The translations under genes were made by a program, and so were the position numbers. The notes beneath the pieces are model-generated. The model saw only the letters and a list, made by a program, of their open reading frames with translations, was not told the DNA's origin and made no database searches. Positions 56,737-64,000 of a DNA stretch of 64,000 bases are shown piece by piece. The stretch is from Prevotella sp. tc2-28 (GTDB lineage Bacteria > Bacteroidota > Bacteroidia > Bacteroidales > Bacteroidaceae), in the NCBI RefSeq assembly GCF_900107705.1, contig NZ_FNRE01000014.1:1-64000 (forward strand), in the 5' to 3' direction. Numbering within the stretch: the stretch's first letter is position 1; the number at the start of each line of letters is the position of its first letter.

Positions 56737-57894
56737 TTACCTCTTCTTTTTCTTTTTCAATGTATTCAGAATATACTCCTTACTAACGCTTGCAATAGTG
56801 CGAGTATTCTTATTGCTTGCTCTTGTAAAATTGACAAGACATTTGCCAAACTCCTCTGAATTAACCGCACCGCTATCCTTGAAAGCCATAGCACGCATGG
56901 AGCCACCCCATATCTTATGATTACGAAGAAACTCCGTTCCGCAGCATTCGGCACCGCAACCATAACGGCTGCTGATAAGGTTGTCGGCATTGAAGAACTT
57001 TACTCCGTGCTTCTTTCCGAGATAGGTATAGGTGGAAAGCATACTACGTTTACTTTCCTCGTTATATACCCTATCGCCACTCTCTATCGTTCCATTCTTC
57101 TTAAAGTAGCCGAGGACATCATAGCCAAGAGCGTCGCCAATCTTCTTGTAGATTTGCTTCTCCTTGCCTGATGCGATAACTCTTATCTTCAAGCCTTCCG
57201 TTTCAAAGCCCCATGCACCACATTCTTTAAGCATACCAATGAAGCGGTCTGCTACCTTTTCCGAGTAAGGCAAGATAAAAGGCTGAATACGGACTGTAAT
57301 ACGGAAGCCCATCTCCGATAGTTTCTTAATAGCAGCAAACCTGCGAGAGGGTGATATTGCGCCACATTCAATCTGTCGTGCTATATTATCGTCACAGAAT
57401 GAGCAACTGACATTAAGGGCGATGTTTGAATTCTTAAACTCCTCGGCATAAGAAAGAAATACTTCGGGGTTCTTGGTGGAAATCTGCACTGGATAGTCAA
57501 TCTTATCAAACACCTTTAAGCAATCATAGGTGATATGCTCCCATTTCTCTACCACAGGAAAAGGGTCTGCCGTAGCACCAATCTTTACAGGAATGCGCTC
57601 TTTGAAAGCCACTTCGGCTGCTTTGGTGTAGTCATAAGGACTGGCAAGCGTCTTTTCTACCCAGCGCACAAGCCCTTTCGGGTCATTGCCCTCCAAATAT
57701 GATTGTTTTCGGTGTTCTTCGCTCTGATTTCTGCGAGTAAACTCAATGAAATCCCTTGCAAAGCAGAACAAGCAACCATAAGTGCAGCCCCTATAAGTAT
57801 CGAAATGGAACGGTATCGGACAGACACAGAACTGACTTGTAACACTCGGTGCCCAAAACTTCCTCTCTATCTTTCTTTCTCTTTCGTCTGCCAT
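56737..57894 (-). CDS. Radical-SAM protein (SplB-like)
   Basis: 385 residues. TYRGCTYGCLFCFAR gives C37-x3-C41-x2-C44, the 4Fe-4S binding loop of radical-SAM enzymes, and the SAM-binding region continues with DPFPVVEKWEH. The whole resembles SPL (spore photoproduct lyase-related) proteins. The extra C-terminal segment has YGCGAECCG, possibly a second cluster. It lies between portal and MuF-ART in the head operon, an unusual position. Reaction unknown. Confidence 0.8.
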   Translation of the reverse strand: MADERERKIERKFWAPSVTSQFCVCPIPFHFDTYRGCTYGCLFCFARDFIEFTRRNQSEEHRKQSYLEGNDPKGLVRWVEKTLASPYDYTKAAEVAFKERIPVKIGATADPFPVVEKWEHITYDCLKVFDKIDYPVQISTKNPEVFLSYAEEFKNSNIALNVSCSFCDDNIARQIECGAISPSRRFAAIKKLSEMGFRITVRIQPFILPYSEKVADRFIGMLKECGAWGFETEGLKIRVIASGKEKQIYKKIGDALGYDVLGYFKKNGTIESGDRVYNEESKRSMLSTYTYLGKKHGVKFFNADNLISSRYGCGAECCGTEFLRNHKIWGGSMRAMAFKDSGAVNSEEFGKCLVNFTRASNKNTRTIASVSKEYILNTLKKKKKR

Positions 57895-57912
57895 AGCTCT
57901 TTTTTTTAAAGA

Positions 57913-57952
57913 GAAAGCGTACCCGAAAGATATGGGTATCAGGCACGCTTTC
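57913..57952 (-). other. Hairpin between portal and radical-SAM genes
   Basis: GAAAGCGT (57913-57920) and ACGCTTTC (57945-57952) pair perfectly with inner CCC/GGG pairing. It follows the portal stop (57975) in transcription, but no T-tract follows, so it is more likely an mRNA stabiliser or partial terminator. Confidence 0.45.
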
Positions 57953-57974
57953 CAAACTACAGATTTTTATATGG

Positions 57975-59468
57975 TTATTCTTCTACTCCGTTACTTGTTC
58001 CTCCTATTCCCATAGCTTCTTGTGCCTGTTTGAGTGCTTCGGCTTCCTCTTCTTTAATCTCCTCTTCAATGAGTGCCGGATCATCATTGATAGGATTAAG
58101 AGCGATAGCTCTGCGACGAGAGGTCGTTTGCTTGCCGCCTACGGACTTACTAATAAGCTCCAACTCCTCTACCTCATTCTTTGGCATATAGGGCGTAAAT
58201 ACAGGCTCAAAATCCGTTTCATCAGCTACACTCATAGGAATACCACTTTCGATGATTCCTGTATTGCATATACCATTGGCAACAATGTTGCTCCGACGGG
58301 TAAACATCTCTCCAAAGAGTTCGGTTTCTGTCTGGGCGTCCATGTGAGGGTCGGTAAACATCAGTCGGATTGCCGCACCACTTGTATTGTTACCAACCTC
58401 TTTCATTCGCTCAAAACTGATGTCTGCCGAATGAGTATAAGAATATATCATAGAGAAAAGGTTAGCAAGTTCACCTGTAACGCTGACGGGGGAGTTATCC
58501 CATGACAACATCTTCATATCGGTATCTTTCTCGCCTTGGAAGACAGCGCCCTGCTCTCCTTTCTCTGCGAAGCCGTTTAGCTTACCTTTGACAAAGTACT
58601 TTGGTACTCCGAAGTAATCATTTGTATCTCCCCAGTTGGAGGTCAAATCCTCGGCACGCTCAATCTCGGATTGCACATCTTCCCACTTTGCCTGCTCTCT
58701 ACGGTAGTAGACAATAGGAATCTTTGTAAAGCCGTGCATCTTTGGAGAACCTTCCTGTAGCTTCCATCCGTTGCTGTCATTAATGAACTGATAGACAAAA
58801 CGGTCCGTATATACGTCAAAATGCTCTTTAGACACACCCTCTTCGTCATAGACTTTGTACCGACGGGCGAATCCGTCCATGTTGTCATAGTCATTGAAAT
58901 GCGGATAGAGTCTGTCGCCAAGAACAGGAGCAAGCAGCTTGACACGCATCTTGCCTTTTCTATTGATAGTTCCATCAGGGTTGGTTTCCATATACCATAA
59001 TTCGGCGGCTTCCCTCTGACGGAATACTATACGAGCAAGTTTCTTGTCGAAATATCGCATCTTGTTATGATGATAGACTTTCTTAACTGCGCCAAATAGC
59101 GTTTGTTGTTTGTCTGTCGTTTTCTTCAACTCTACACCGTTCTGTGTTATCTTATAATCAGCAGGTATGCCGAAGAGAAAACCCACAGCTCGCTCTACGA
59201 TAGATTTCTGTACAGGAATAGCAATGCGAACCCGCTCAACTTTCTTAGTTTTATAAATTGTCTTACCAGTCTGCGGGTCTTTTTTGTTTGTAGGAACCTG
59301 TATTGCTTTCTTTGGACGATAGTTCTCGTCAAAGATTTTGTGTTGTTTGGGGTCGTACTGCGCCTCTATTTCTTCAAGGGATGTCTTGAAAGGCTTCTTT
59401 CTTGCTGTAAGCAGTCGAATGACCTTATCAGGTTCGTTAATATTAACTATTTCTGTAATATTTCTCAT
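57975..59468 (-). CDS. Portal protein (SPP1 gp6-like)
   Basis: 497 residues. The SPP1-type portal pattern is visible: LGDRLYPHFNDYDNMDGFAR, RAEDLTSNWGDTNDYFG, YSYTHSADISFERMKEVGNN and SGAAIRLMFTDPHMDAQTET. The portal forms the 12-subunit ring for DNA entry and tail attachment. Here it comes after the tail-tube and chaperone genes rather than before the capsid gene, and just before the radical-SAM and MuF genes in transcription order. Confidence 0.85.
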   Translation of the reverse strand: MRNITEIVNINEPDKVIRLLTARKKPFKTSLEEIEAQYDPKQHKIFDENYRPKKAIQVPTNKKDPQTGKTIYKTKKVERVRIAIPVQKSIVERAVGFLFGIPADYKITQNGVELKKTTDKQQTLFGAVKKVYHHNKMRYFDKKLARIVFRQREAAELWYMETNPDGTINRKGKMRVKLLAPVLGDRLYPHFNDYDNMDGFARRYKVYDEEGVSKEHFDVYTDRFVYQFINDSNGWKLQEGSPKMHGFTKIPIVYYRREQAKWEDVQSEIERAEDLTSNWGDTNDYFGVPKYFVKGKLNGFAEKGEQGAVFQGEKDTDMKMLSWDNSPVSVTGELANLFSMIYSYTHSADISFERMKEVGNNTSGAAIRLMFTDPHMDAQTETELFGEMFTRRSNIVANGICNTGIIESGIPMSVADETDFEPVFTPYMPKNEVEELELISKSVGGKQTTSRRRAIALNPINDDPALIEEEIKEEEAEALKQAQEAMGIGGTSNGVEE

Positions 59469-59547
59469 AAATTACACGCTTTTTATGCAAAATTAGGTGT
59501 TTTAGTGATGTTTTATAAGGTTTTACGTTAGTAGCAATAAACAAGTG

Positions 59548-59739
59548 TTACATAAGGCTCTCGAATAACTGAGACTCATGTTTAAACGATTTCTTTCTTA
59601 CACCTTTTCTTCTTTCATCTCCCTTGTCATCATCTTCTTTGTCGAAGTTATAGGACGGGATAGAGCGATTGAGAAGAATGATGTTAAGGTATGAGCGATT
59701 AAATACGACCTCTTCGTAACTCATACGGAAATATTTCAT
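59548..59739 (-). CDS. Tail assembly chaperone second ORF (GT-like)
   Basis: 63 residues. FRMSYEEVVFNRSYLNIILL resembles the C-terminal domain of tail assembly chaperones. It starts in a TAATG overlap with the upstream chaperone gene, so it is made either by re-initiation or by frameshift, as in the lambda G/GT pair. A clean slippery heptamer is not obvious. Confidence 0.55.
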   Translation of the reverse strand: MKYFRMSYEEVVFNRSYLNIILLNRSIPSYNFDKEDDDKGDERRKGVRKKSFKHESQLFESLM

Positions 59740-60188
59740 TACTCCTCCGACTGTTGCCCAAGGGGAGTCGTTTGCTTCGGCTCTGTCATCGGCTTTGTCT
59801 GGTGTAGGAAAATGATAGAGGTTAAGAAAAAATTTGCCGTATATGCTTTTGTTATATGCTCTATGACTTTCTGAAAATGTCCTACGGTAAGGCGTTTAAG
59901 GATGTATCTTCTAAATATCTTTCGCATCCATCTGTTTCGGAAGGCACAAACGATAAAGATTTCTTGCATAAGGGGAGCATTTTTATATTTAAGCAACATC
60001 TCAGCAATAGTGTTTATTCTAGCATTCACAGACAAGCCTTCGGAGTTTATGTCATTAACAAACTCCCCCATTTCAAAGATTTGCCCGAGAGTGATAGGTT
60101 TTAAACGTATAGGCAATAGACCAACAGACATCCAAGTAGATTTCTCCGTTAGTGCTGATGCAACTTTGCTCTTTTCTTCTGCTGTCAT
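59739..60188 (-). CDS. Tail assembly chaperone (G-like)
   Basis: 149 residues. Mostly helical (LGQIFEMGEFVNDINSEGLS; HFQKVIEHITKAYTANFFLT), located right after the tail-tube gene. In siphoviruses the chaperone pair lies between tail tube and tape measure and binds the latter. Identity is inferred from position and the overlapping second ORF. Confidence 0.6.
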   Translation of the reverse strand: MTAEEKSKVASALTEKSTWMSVGLLPIRLKPITLGQIFEMGEFVNDINSEGLSVNARINTIAEMLLKYKNAPLMQEIFIVCAFRNRWMRKIFRRYILKRLTVGHFQKVIEHITKAYTANFFLTSIIFLHQTKPMTEPKQTTPLGQQSEE

Positions 60189-60206
60189 AGTTCTTTAATA
60201 TTAATA

Positions 60207-60238
60207 AGGGTGGAGATTTGTAATGTGTTCTCCACCCT
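60207..60238 (-). terminator. Intrinsic hairpin after the tail-tube gene
   Basis: AGGGTGGAGA (60207-60216) and TCTCCACCCT (60229-60238) are perfect complements around a 12-base loop, 31 bases beyond the tail-tube stop. TTATTAATATT follows on the minus strand. A partial terminator here would give more tube protein than chaperone. Confidence 0.7.
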
Positions 60239-60268
60239 CGATTTGTGTATGTACTAACTGTTGATTAA

Positions 60269-60823
60269 TTAGTTTGCGTTCACCTTCCAGCGATGACCAC
60301 TGATAGGCTTGCCGTCTTGGTCTGCGTTCATCTGCTCACGGAACTCCAAATGGAAGTTAGGGAAGCCAGATTTGCCGATAGTACCAGCACGGGTGACGTT
60401 AATCTTCATCTTTGCCCACTGGAAAGTCTTTGCAGGGAAGTCGTCAAGCTTCTTTGTGATAATCTGGACGGCTTTGATGAGTTCGCTTGAATTAACAGGC
60501 GCATATACCCATCCGTCTGTATTGCCTTCGGTAGGCTTTGTGTACTGGAGAAGAGCAATATATGCCTCCTCTGAAAGGTCATAGGTATCCATAGTGAAAC
60601 CACGGGTATCTACACCATTCTGTAGAGAAGCATAGATGTCGTCGCTATCCTCTACTTCAATGTCGTTGTCGCCGGCAGCAGAGTCATTGAAACTCAAACT
60701 GTCTTTAACAATGGCCTTGAAAGAGAAAGCATCCGCACCATCCCACGAAGTCGGGAAAGCACCATTTACTCCAGGATTTGCAAGCGTTACACCTGAAACG
60801 CCAAATACTGCTGTCTTTGCCAT
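60269..60823 (-). CDS. Major tail (tube) protein
   Basis: 184 residues. Beta-rich with Gly turns (AKTAVFGVSGVTLANPGVNG; VTRAGTIGKSGFPNFHLEFR), a size and composition typical of siphovirus tail-tube proteins, and the gene sits after the connector genes and before the chaperones. A strong hairpin after it fits its expected high expression. Confidence 0.75.
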   Translation of the reverse strand: MAKTAVFGVSGVTLANPGVNGAFPTSWDGADAFSFKAIVKDSLSFNDSAAGDNDIEVEDSDDIYASLQNGVDTRGFTMDTYDLSEEAYIALLQYTKPTEGNTDGWVYAPVNSSELIKAVQIITKKLDDFPAKTFQWAKMKINVTRAGTIGKSGFPNFHLEFREQMNADQDGKPISGHRWKVNAN

Positions 60824-60829
60824 AATCGT

Positions 60830-61249
60830 CTATCTATTTAAGTTATTAAAAGTCACGTTTAACTGAATATTTACATAGTAAGTGCCATCATTGTCAAGGG
60901 TTGGGCGGCTATCAGAGAGAAATTCATAATAGGCTTTTGAGAGATACAATGCCTCTGGGTAGAATACATCTACTACGGCTTTCGTTATTACGGCAAGCCT
61001 CTTGGTAGGAATGTCATTGTTCTTTAGTTTGGGGACGTGAATATTTATATTTACTACCCCCTCGCCTACTGCGTCTTTGTGAACAAAAGGCAGATGATTG
61101 ACCGCAATGTATTCTCCGCTGAACTTTTCGGGCTTCTCATACTTATATGCAGTCGGCGCCGTAGTATTGCTCAAATCAATAACAACCAACGCTTCATTAA
61201 GGTATCTTACAACCTCCGTAACTGCCATATCGCCTAACATCACGCTCAT
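60830..61249 (-). CDS. Tail terminator/completion-like protein
   Basis: 139 residues, alpha/beta (VVRYLNEALVVIDLSNTTAP; TKRLAVITKAVVDVFYPEAL). Its position between the gp10-like gene and the tail-tube gene is that of the tail terminator. Assignment rests on synteny. Confidence 0.58.
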   Translation of the reverse strand: MSVMLGDMAVTEVVRYLNEALVVIDLSNTTAPTAYKYEKPEKFSGEYIAVNHLPFVHKDAVGEGVVNINIHVPKLKNNDIPTKRLAVITKAVVDVFYPEALYLSKAYYEFLSDSRPTLDNDGTYYVNIQLNVTFNNLNR

Positions 61250-61251
61250 AT

Positions 61252-61731
61252 CTAACTACCTTTTATCTCTTCTATGGTTTCCTCTAATACTTTCCTCATT
61301 TCATCTCTTAGGAAGTACTTCGTTAGGTGCAATACATTGTAGCCTTTCTGTTCAACGTGTACACCATACTCCATACCTGCTACTATGATAAGGGAATATC
61401 CGCTCGGTCTTACAACACCTTCTTCTGAGCAGAACTGCTCTAAGTTGTTAGCCACACCTTTATGCTCCTCTGGCGCATTATCAGGTTGCGGAATGTCGCC
61501 TACTTGTTGTGTTACCAACTCGCCATCATAGAAAAGAGCGAAAGAGATAGAGTTTTTCAGATTTGCCGTTCTATCCTTGTAACCCTTGTTGTGTTTTGCG
61601 TGAGAAACCGCTTCCTCGGCTAATTGTAGGAGTTTCATGTTAAGGACTCTCTTCATTGCTTCTTTACGCTCTAAGAGTTTCTGTTGCAATGCCCGTACAC
61701 CCTCAACCTTAAATTCTGCCTTTATAGCCAT
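61252..61731 (-). CDS. HK97 gp10-like head-tail protein
   Basis: 159 residues. VEGVRALQQKLLERKEAMKR, then RTANLKNSISFALFYDGEL and YSLIIVAGMEYGVHVEQKGY match the HK97 gp10/minor tail pattern (basic N-terminal helix, DRTGNLRNS-like motif, aY..yvE.g.). It helps join head and tail. Confidence 0.75.
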   Translation of the reverse strand: MAIKAEFKVEGVRALQQKLLERKEAMKRVLNMKLLQLAEEAVSHAKHNKGYKDRTANLKNSISFALFYDGELVTQQVGDIPQPDNAPEEHKGVANNLEQFCSEEGVVRPSGYSLIIVAGMEYGVHVEQKGYNVLHLTKYFLRDEMRKVLEETIEEIKGS

Positions 61732-62054
61732 ATTTTGAGGTAGCGTTTTTTATAAGTAACAAACCCTCTCACTTCCATTTCTTTGTCAATAGTACCGTCG
61801 GCTTTAACTATCCTAACTCTATCCCCTTCTTTGGGAATATTGCCGTATATCGAAGCCTTTAACGGCAAGATAACGTAGTAATTATAGATGTACTCTTGTC
61901 CATCGTGAAGATGAATTTTTTGTGCCGAGGAGTTAAAGGAGATAAAGCACTTGGCAAAATCTATCCATTCCTCCGTAGGTTCGATAGGGTTATAATCTTC
62001 ATCATAACCGCCACCGCTTACTTTCAGCACTTTCAGAGTATCTTCAAACGTCAT
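61722..62054 (-). CDS. Head-tail stopper/adaptor-like protein
   Basis: 110 residues, beta-rich (AKCFISFNSSAQKIHLHDGQ; RVRIVKADGTIDKEMEVRGF). Overlaps the gp10-like gene by 10 bases. Location and length fit the head-closure (stopper) protein. Confidence 0.6.
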   Translation of the reverse strand: MTFEDTLKVLKVSGGGYDEDYNPIEPTEEWIDFAKCFISFNSSAQKIHLHDGQEYIYNYYVILPLKASIYGNIPKEGDRVRIVKADGTIDKEMEVRGFVTYKKRYLKIWL

Positions 62055-62057
62055 ATA

Positions 62058-62405
62058 CTACCAACATTTAACTTCTGTAAGATTGTAGTTATCGTCCTCC
62101 GCATCGACAAGCGAAGGTGACAAACCAGCAGAAGCAGCAATAGAGGCGATGGCTTGATTGAGTTTCTGAGTGTCGTAAGTATTGCTAATTACGTCAATCT
62201 GTTCTCTTTGCAGCACTTTCATCCTCGCAAGGCAGTACATGGCAGCAAGTGCCACTGTCTGCTTCATTGATGCCGCAACATATTCATCATCAACACCTGC
62301 CTTAACACCAAAGTGGTCGGCACTATCAAGGAATATTTTCTCCAATCCGTTCTCGTCAAGCGAATACGGTAGGATTGTTGCTGCTATTGCTTCTCGGTTT
62401 GTCAT
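62058..62405 (-). CDS. Head-tail connector gp6-like protein
   Basis: 115 residues, helical (NREAIAATILPYSLDENGLE; AALAAMYCLARMKVLQ-like). Follows the capsid gene, the position of the gp6-type connector adaptor in HK97-like phages. Identity from synteny. Confidence 0.6.
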   Translation of the reverse strand: MTNREAIAATILPYSLDENGLEKIFLDSADHFGVKAGVDDEYVAASMKQTVALAAMYCLARMKVLQREQIDVISNTYDTQKLNQAIASIAASAGLSPSLVDAEDDNYNLTEVKCW

Positions 62406-62444
62406 ACTTCTCTTATCTTTACACTAACTTACTTTGACAACATC

Positions 62445-63551
62445 CTACTTTGCAACCTCGTCGGTTTTGAGGATAAAGTAGTCGTTGATACCGTTGAATA
62501 CGGGCTGAGCCCACATATCATAGTCGGTATGACGACCTGTGTTATCACGCCAGTAACCTACAAGGTTATCATCATAAGTAGAGTAAGTCTTGCCAGGCAG
62601 CGGATCAACCAACTCCAGCGGGTCTGAAATCTTCATCACAGCCACAGTCGGAGCGCACTGGAATACCACGCGGTTGTCAACTGTCATGTTGATGCTCGTT
62701 CCGTCTGCGAGAGCGACGAAGCGGTCCGGCTCAATGCTGATAGTCGGCAGAAGAACTGAGCGCAGATAGATATTCACCTGCTCTACAGAGAGCATAGGAA
62801 CAGCCTGCTGAACAGTTACCTGTCCGAGGTTCAGACGGAATGTGCTCTTAATCTCGTCAGACTGACACATATTATAGAATGTATCTTCCGACATACGAAC
62901 ACGCTGGATGGTGCGACCTTTAGACTTTGCATACTTTACAACCTGACGGATGTCAGCAATAGGAGTAGCATCAGCATCGCCCCACGCTTTACTACCTTTC
63001 ACGCACTGGAACTTCTTAACGTCAAGGTCAAACTTATAGCTTACGTTAGCCTTTACGTTGTTCTGACGGCTTACAGTCTGTGTGCCGTTGAACAAGCCCT
63101 CAAAATAGAGCATATCAAGACGCTTCTGAGGAGCGATGACAGCCTTTTCAAAAGGACGGAAAGCAAAGGTAATAAGTTTGTCATACTCGGCGCGATTCTG
63201 CTCCTCGGTGTAGTTAGGCCTACGGTTACGGAAACGACCTTCGAGGTAGTTCAACTGCTCGATATAGTCGTTATCCAGTTCCCATTGGTCGCCATAGTGA
63301 CCGATAGAGCCGAGCAACTCACCAAAGTCGGGCATCTGGTGTACGGGTTTCTCTCCGTTCTTGGAGATTACCGAACCTGCCAGTGCAGCCTGATACTCTG
63401 CCAATGTTGCCTTATACTGCTTGGCTGCCTCATAATCAATCTGATTGATTTCATCCTTCCACAAAGCCTTGTAAGTGGAGGTTTTCATGTACTCTTGTAC
63501 GAATGCGTCAAAAGCCTTAGGCTCCTGAATCTGCTTAAGAATTGAATTCAT
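62445..63551 (-). CDS. Major capsid protein (HK97 fold)
   Basis: 368 residues. An N-terminal helical arm (KQIQEPKAFDAFVQEYMKTS) is followed by a fold with phrases typical of E-type capsid proteins: RMSEDTFYNMCQSDEIKSTF, SIEPDRFVALADGTSINMTV, DNRVVFQCAPTVAVMKISDP and GYWRDNTGRHTDYDMWAQPV. Size, composition and codon use suggest abundant expression. No separate scaffold gene is visible in the window. Confidence 0.8.
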   Translation of the reverse strand: MNSILKQIQEPKAFDAFVQEYMKTSTYKALWKDEINQIDYEAAKQYKATLAEYQAALAGSVISKNGEKPVHQMPDFGELLGSIGHYGDQWELDNDYIEQLNYLEGRFRNRRPNYTEEQNRAEYDKLITFAFRPFEKAVIAPQKRLDMLYFEGLFNGTQTVSRQNNVKANVSYKFDLDVKKFQCVKGSKAWGDADATPIADIRQVVKYAKSKGRTIQRVRMSEDTFYNMCQSDEIKSTFRLNLGQVTVQQAVPMLSVEQVNIYLRSVLLPTISIEPDRFVALADGTSINMTVDNRVVFQCAPTVAVMKISDPLELVDPLPGKTYSTYDDNLVGYWRDNTGRHTDYDMWAQPVFNGINDYFILKTDEVAK

Positions 63552-63568
63552 AGTCTATCCTCCTTTCC

Positions 63569-64000
63569 TTACTTAATTTTGAACTGATGAAGTGCGCCCA
63601 GACCAGCCTTGATGTCGTCGTTAACTGGATAAGGAAGAGTATTTTCCTCAATCTCAAAAGCCTGGAGAGTGGGCGTTACCTGTGGATAATCGTTATCCTG
63701 AAGGTCGGTGGTTTCATAAGCCAGACCGAGGATAATGCCTTTAGCGTTAGCGTCAGCGATAACAGCGCCTTGCTCTACTGCTGCTTCAAGTGTCGATACA
63801 GTAAGAGTAGATACGCCATCTTCGGTGCTGATAGCAGAGATTGTTGCTCCACCGATAACATCGCCAACAGCGATAAGGTCATTTGCTTCAATTTTCAAGG
63901 TAGTAGCGCCTGCTTCTGCGGCTTCATAGACCTTTGCGGTCTTTACTACCATAGCCATACCGTTCTCGGTATTGAAAGCGAGAACTGCGCCTTTCGGAAG
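63569..64000 (-). CDS. Head decoration/stabilising-like protein (partial)
   Basis: At least 143 residues. The frame stays open from the ATG at 63958 to the window's right edge, so the 5' end lies outside. VVKTAKVYEAAEAGATTLKI and VIGGATISAISTEDGVSTLT form beta repeats, and DDIKAGLGALHQFKIK ends it. Adjacent to the capsid gene, as head decoration proteins often are. Confidence 0.55.
   Translation of the reverse strand, partial: LPKGAVLAFNTENGMAMVVKTAKVYEAAEAGATTLKIEANDLIAVGDVIGGATISAISTEDGVSTLTVSTLEAAVEQGAVIADANAKGIILGLAYETTDLQDNDYPQVTPTLQAFEIEENTLPYPVNDDIKAGLGALHQFKIK

Noticed and set aside
57913..57952. Rho-independent terminator after the portal gene
   Set aside because: The hairpin is good, but no T-tract follows on the minus strand and the next gene starts close by, so a full terminator is unlikely.
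1..64000. CRISPR array, tRNA genes, insertion sequences, integrase, terminase
   Set aside because: I looked for regular direct repeats, cloverleaf sequences, transposase motifs, and recombinase or terminase motifs, and saw none I could support. Integrase and terminase may lie outside the window.

Overview
The window is one continuous stretch of a tailed-phage genome (siphovirus-like; free phage or prophage) from a Bacteroidales host such as Bacteroides or Prevotella. Three things support the host call. Promoters fit the Bacteroidota form (TTTG, about 20-23 bp, TAnnTTTG). Many proteins resemble families seen mainly in Bacteroidales phages (DUF6291-, DUF4494-, DUF3871-, YopX- and DUF551-like). 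No host gene is visible. An S24 repressor suggests a temperate phage. I see no integrase, terminase or tRNA, and the last gene runs off the right edge, so the genome continues past 64,000.

Layout: (1) 106-756, leftward CI/LexA-type repressor, with a compact control region. (2) 927-14,794, rightward early operons: small DNA-binding proteins, replication protein and DnaC-like loader, Rad50-like ATPase, an HNH homing endonuclease, RecT, an MBL hydrolase, then about 22 mostly small accessory genes. (3) 15,008-36,491, leftward late genes, read from the right: tape measure, distal tail protein, a 1,854-residue baseplate/tail protein, fibre proteins, a diversity-generating retroelement (DGR), and a lysis cassette with membrane peptides, GH19 endolysin and a spanin-like protein. 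(4) 36,876-40,484, rightward small regulator, membrane and Cys-rich proteins. (5) 40,488-42,023, leftward DUF559-type nuclease genes, fed by a roughly 400-nt structured leader or ncRNA (42,040-42,440). (6) 42,656-54,079, four rightward operons (SSB-like, DUF3871-like, VRR-NUC nuclease, protease-like fold, ADP-ribosylglycohydrolase) interrupted by a leftward Mrr endonuclease. (7) 54,076-64,000, leftward head and tail-tube genes: decoration-like protein, major capsid, connectors, tail tube, tail chaperones, portal, a radical-SAM enzyme and a MuF protein carrying a C-terminal ADP-ribosyltransferase domain.

The strongest discoveries are these. The DGR has a 116-bp template repeat and a 116-bp variable repeat differing at 24 positions, all of them template adenines. 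A MuF-ADP-ribosyltransferase fusion lies next to an ADP-ribosylglycohydrolase gene. Six rightward operons share a promoter core (TTAATTTTGGAGT or close to it). Two structured transcripts sit next to leftward promoters of the form TAnnTTTGCAC. The rearranged head/tail gene order places portal, radical SAM and MuF after the tail-tube genes, and puts a 17-kb block of opposite polarity between head and tail modules.
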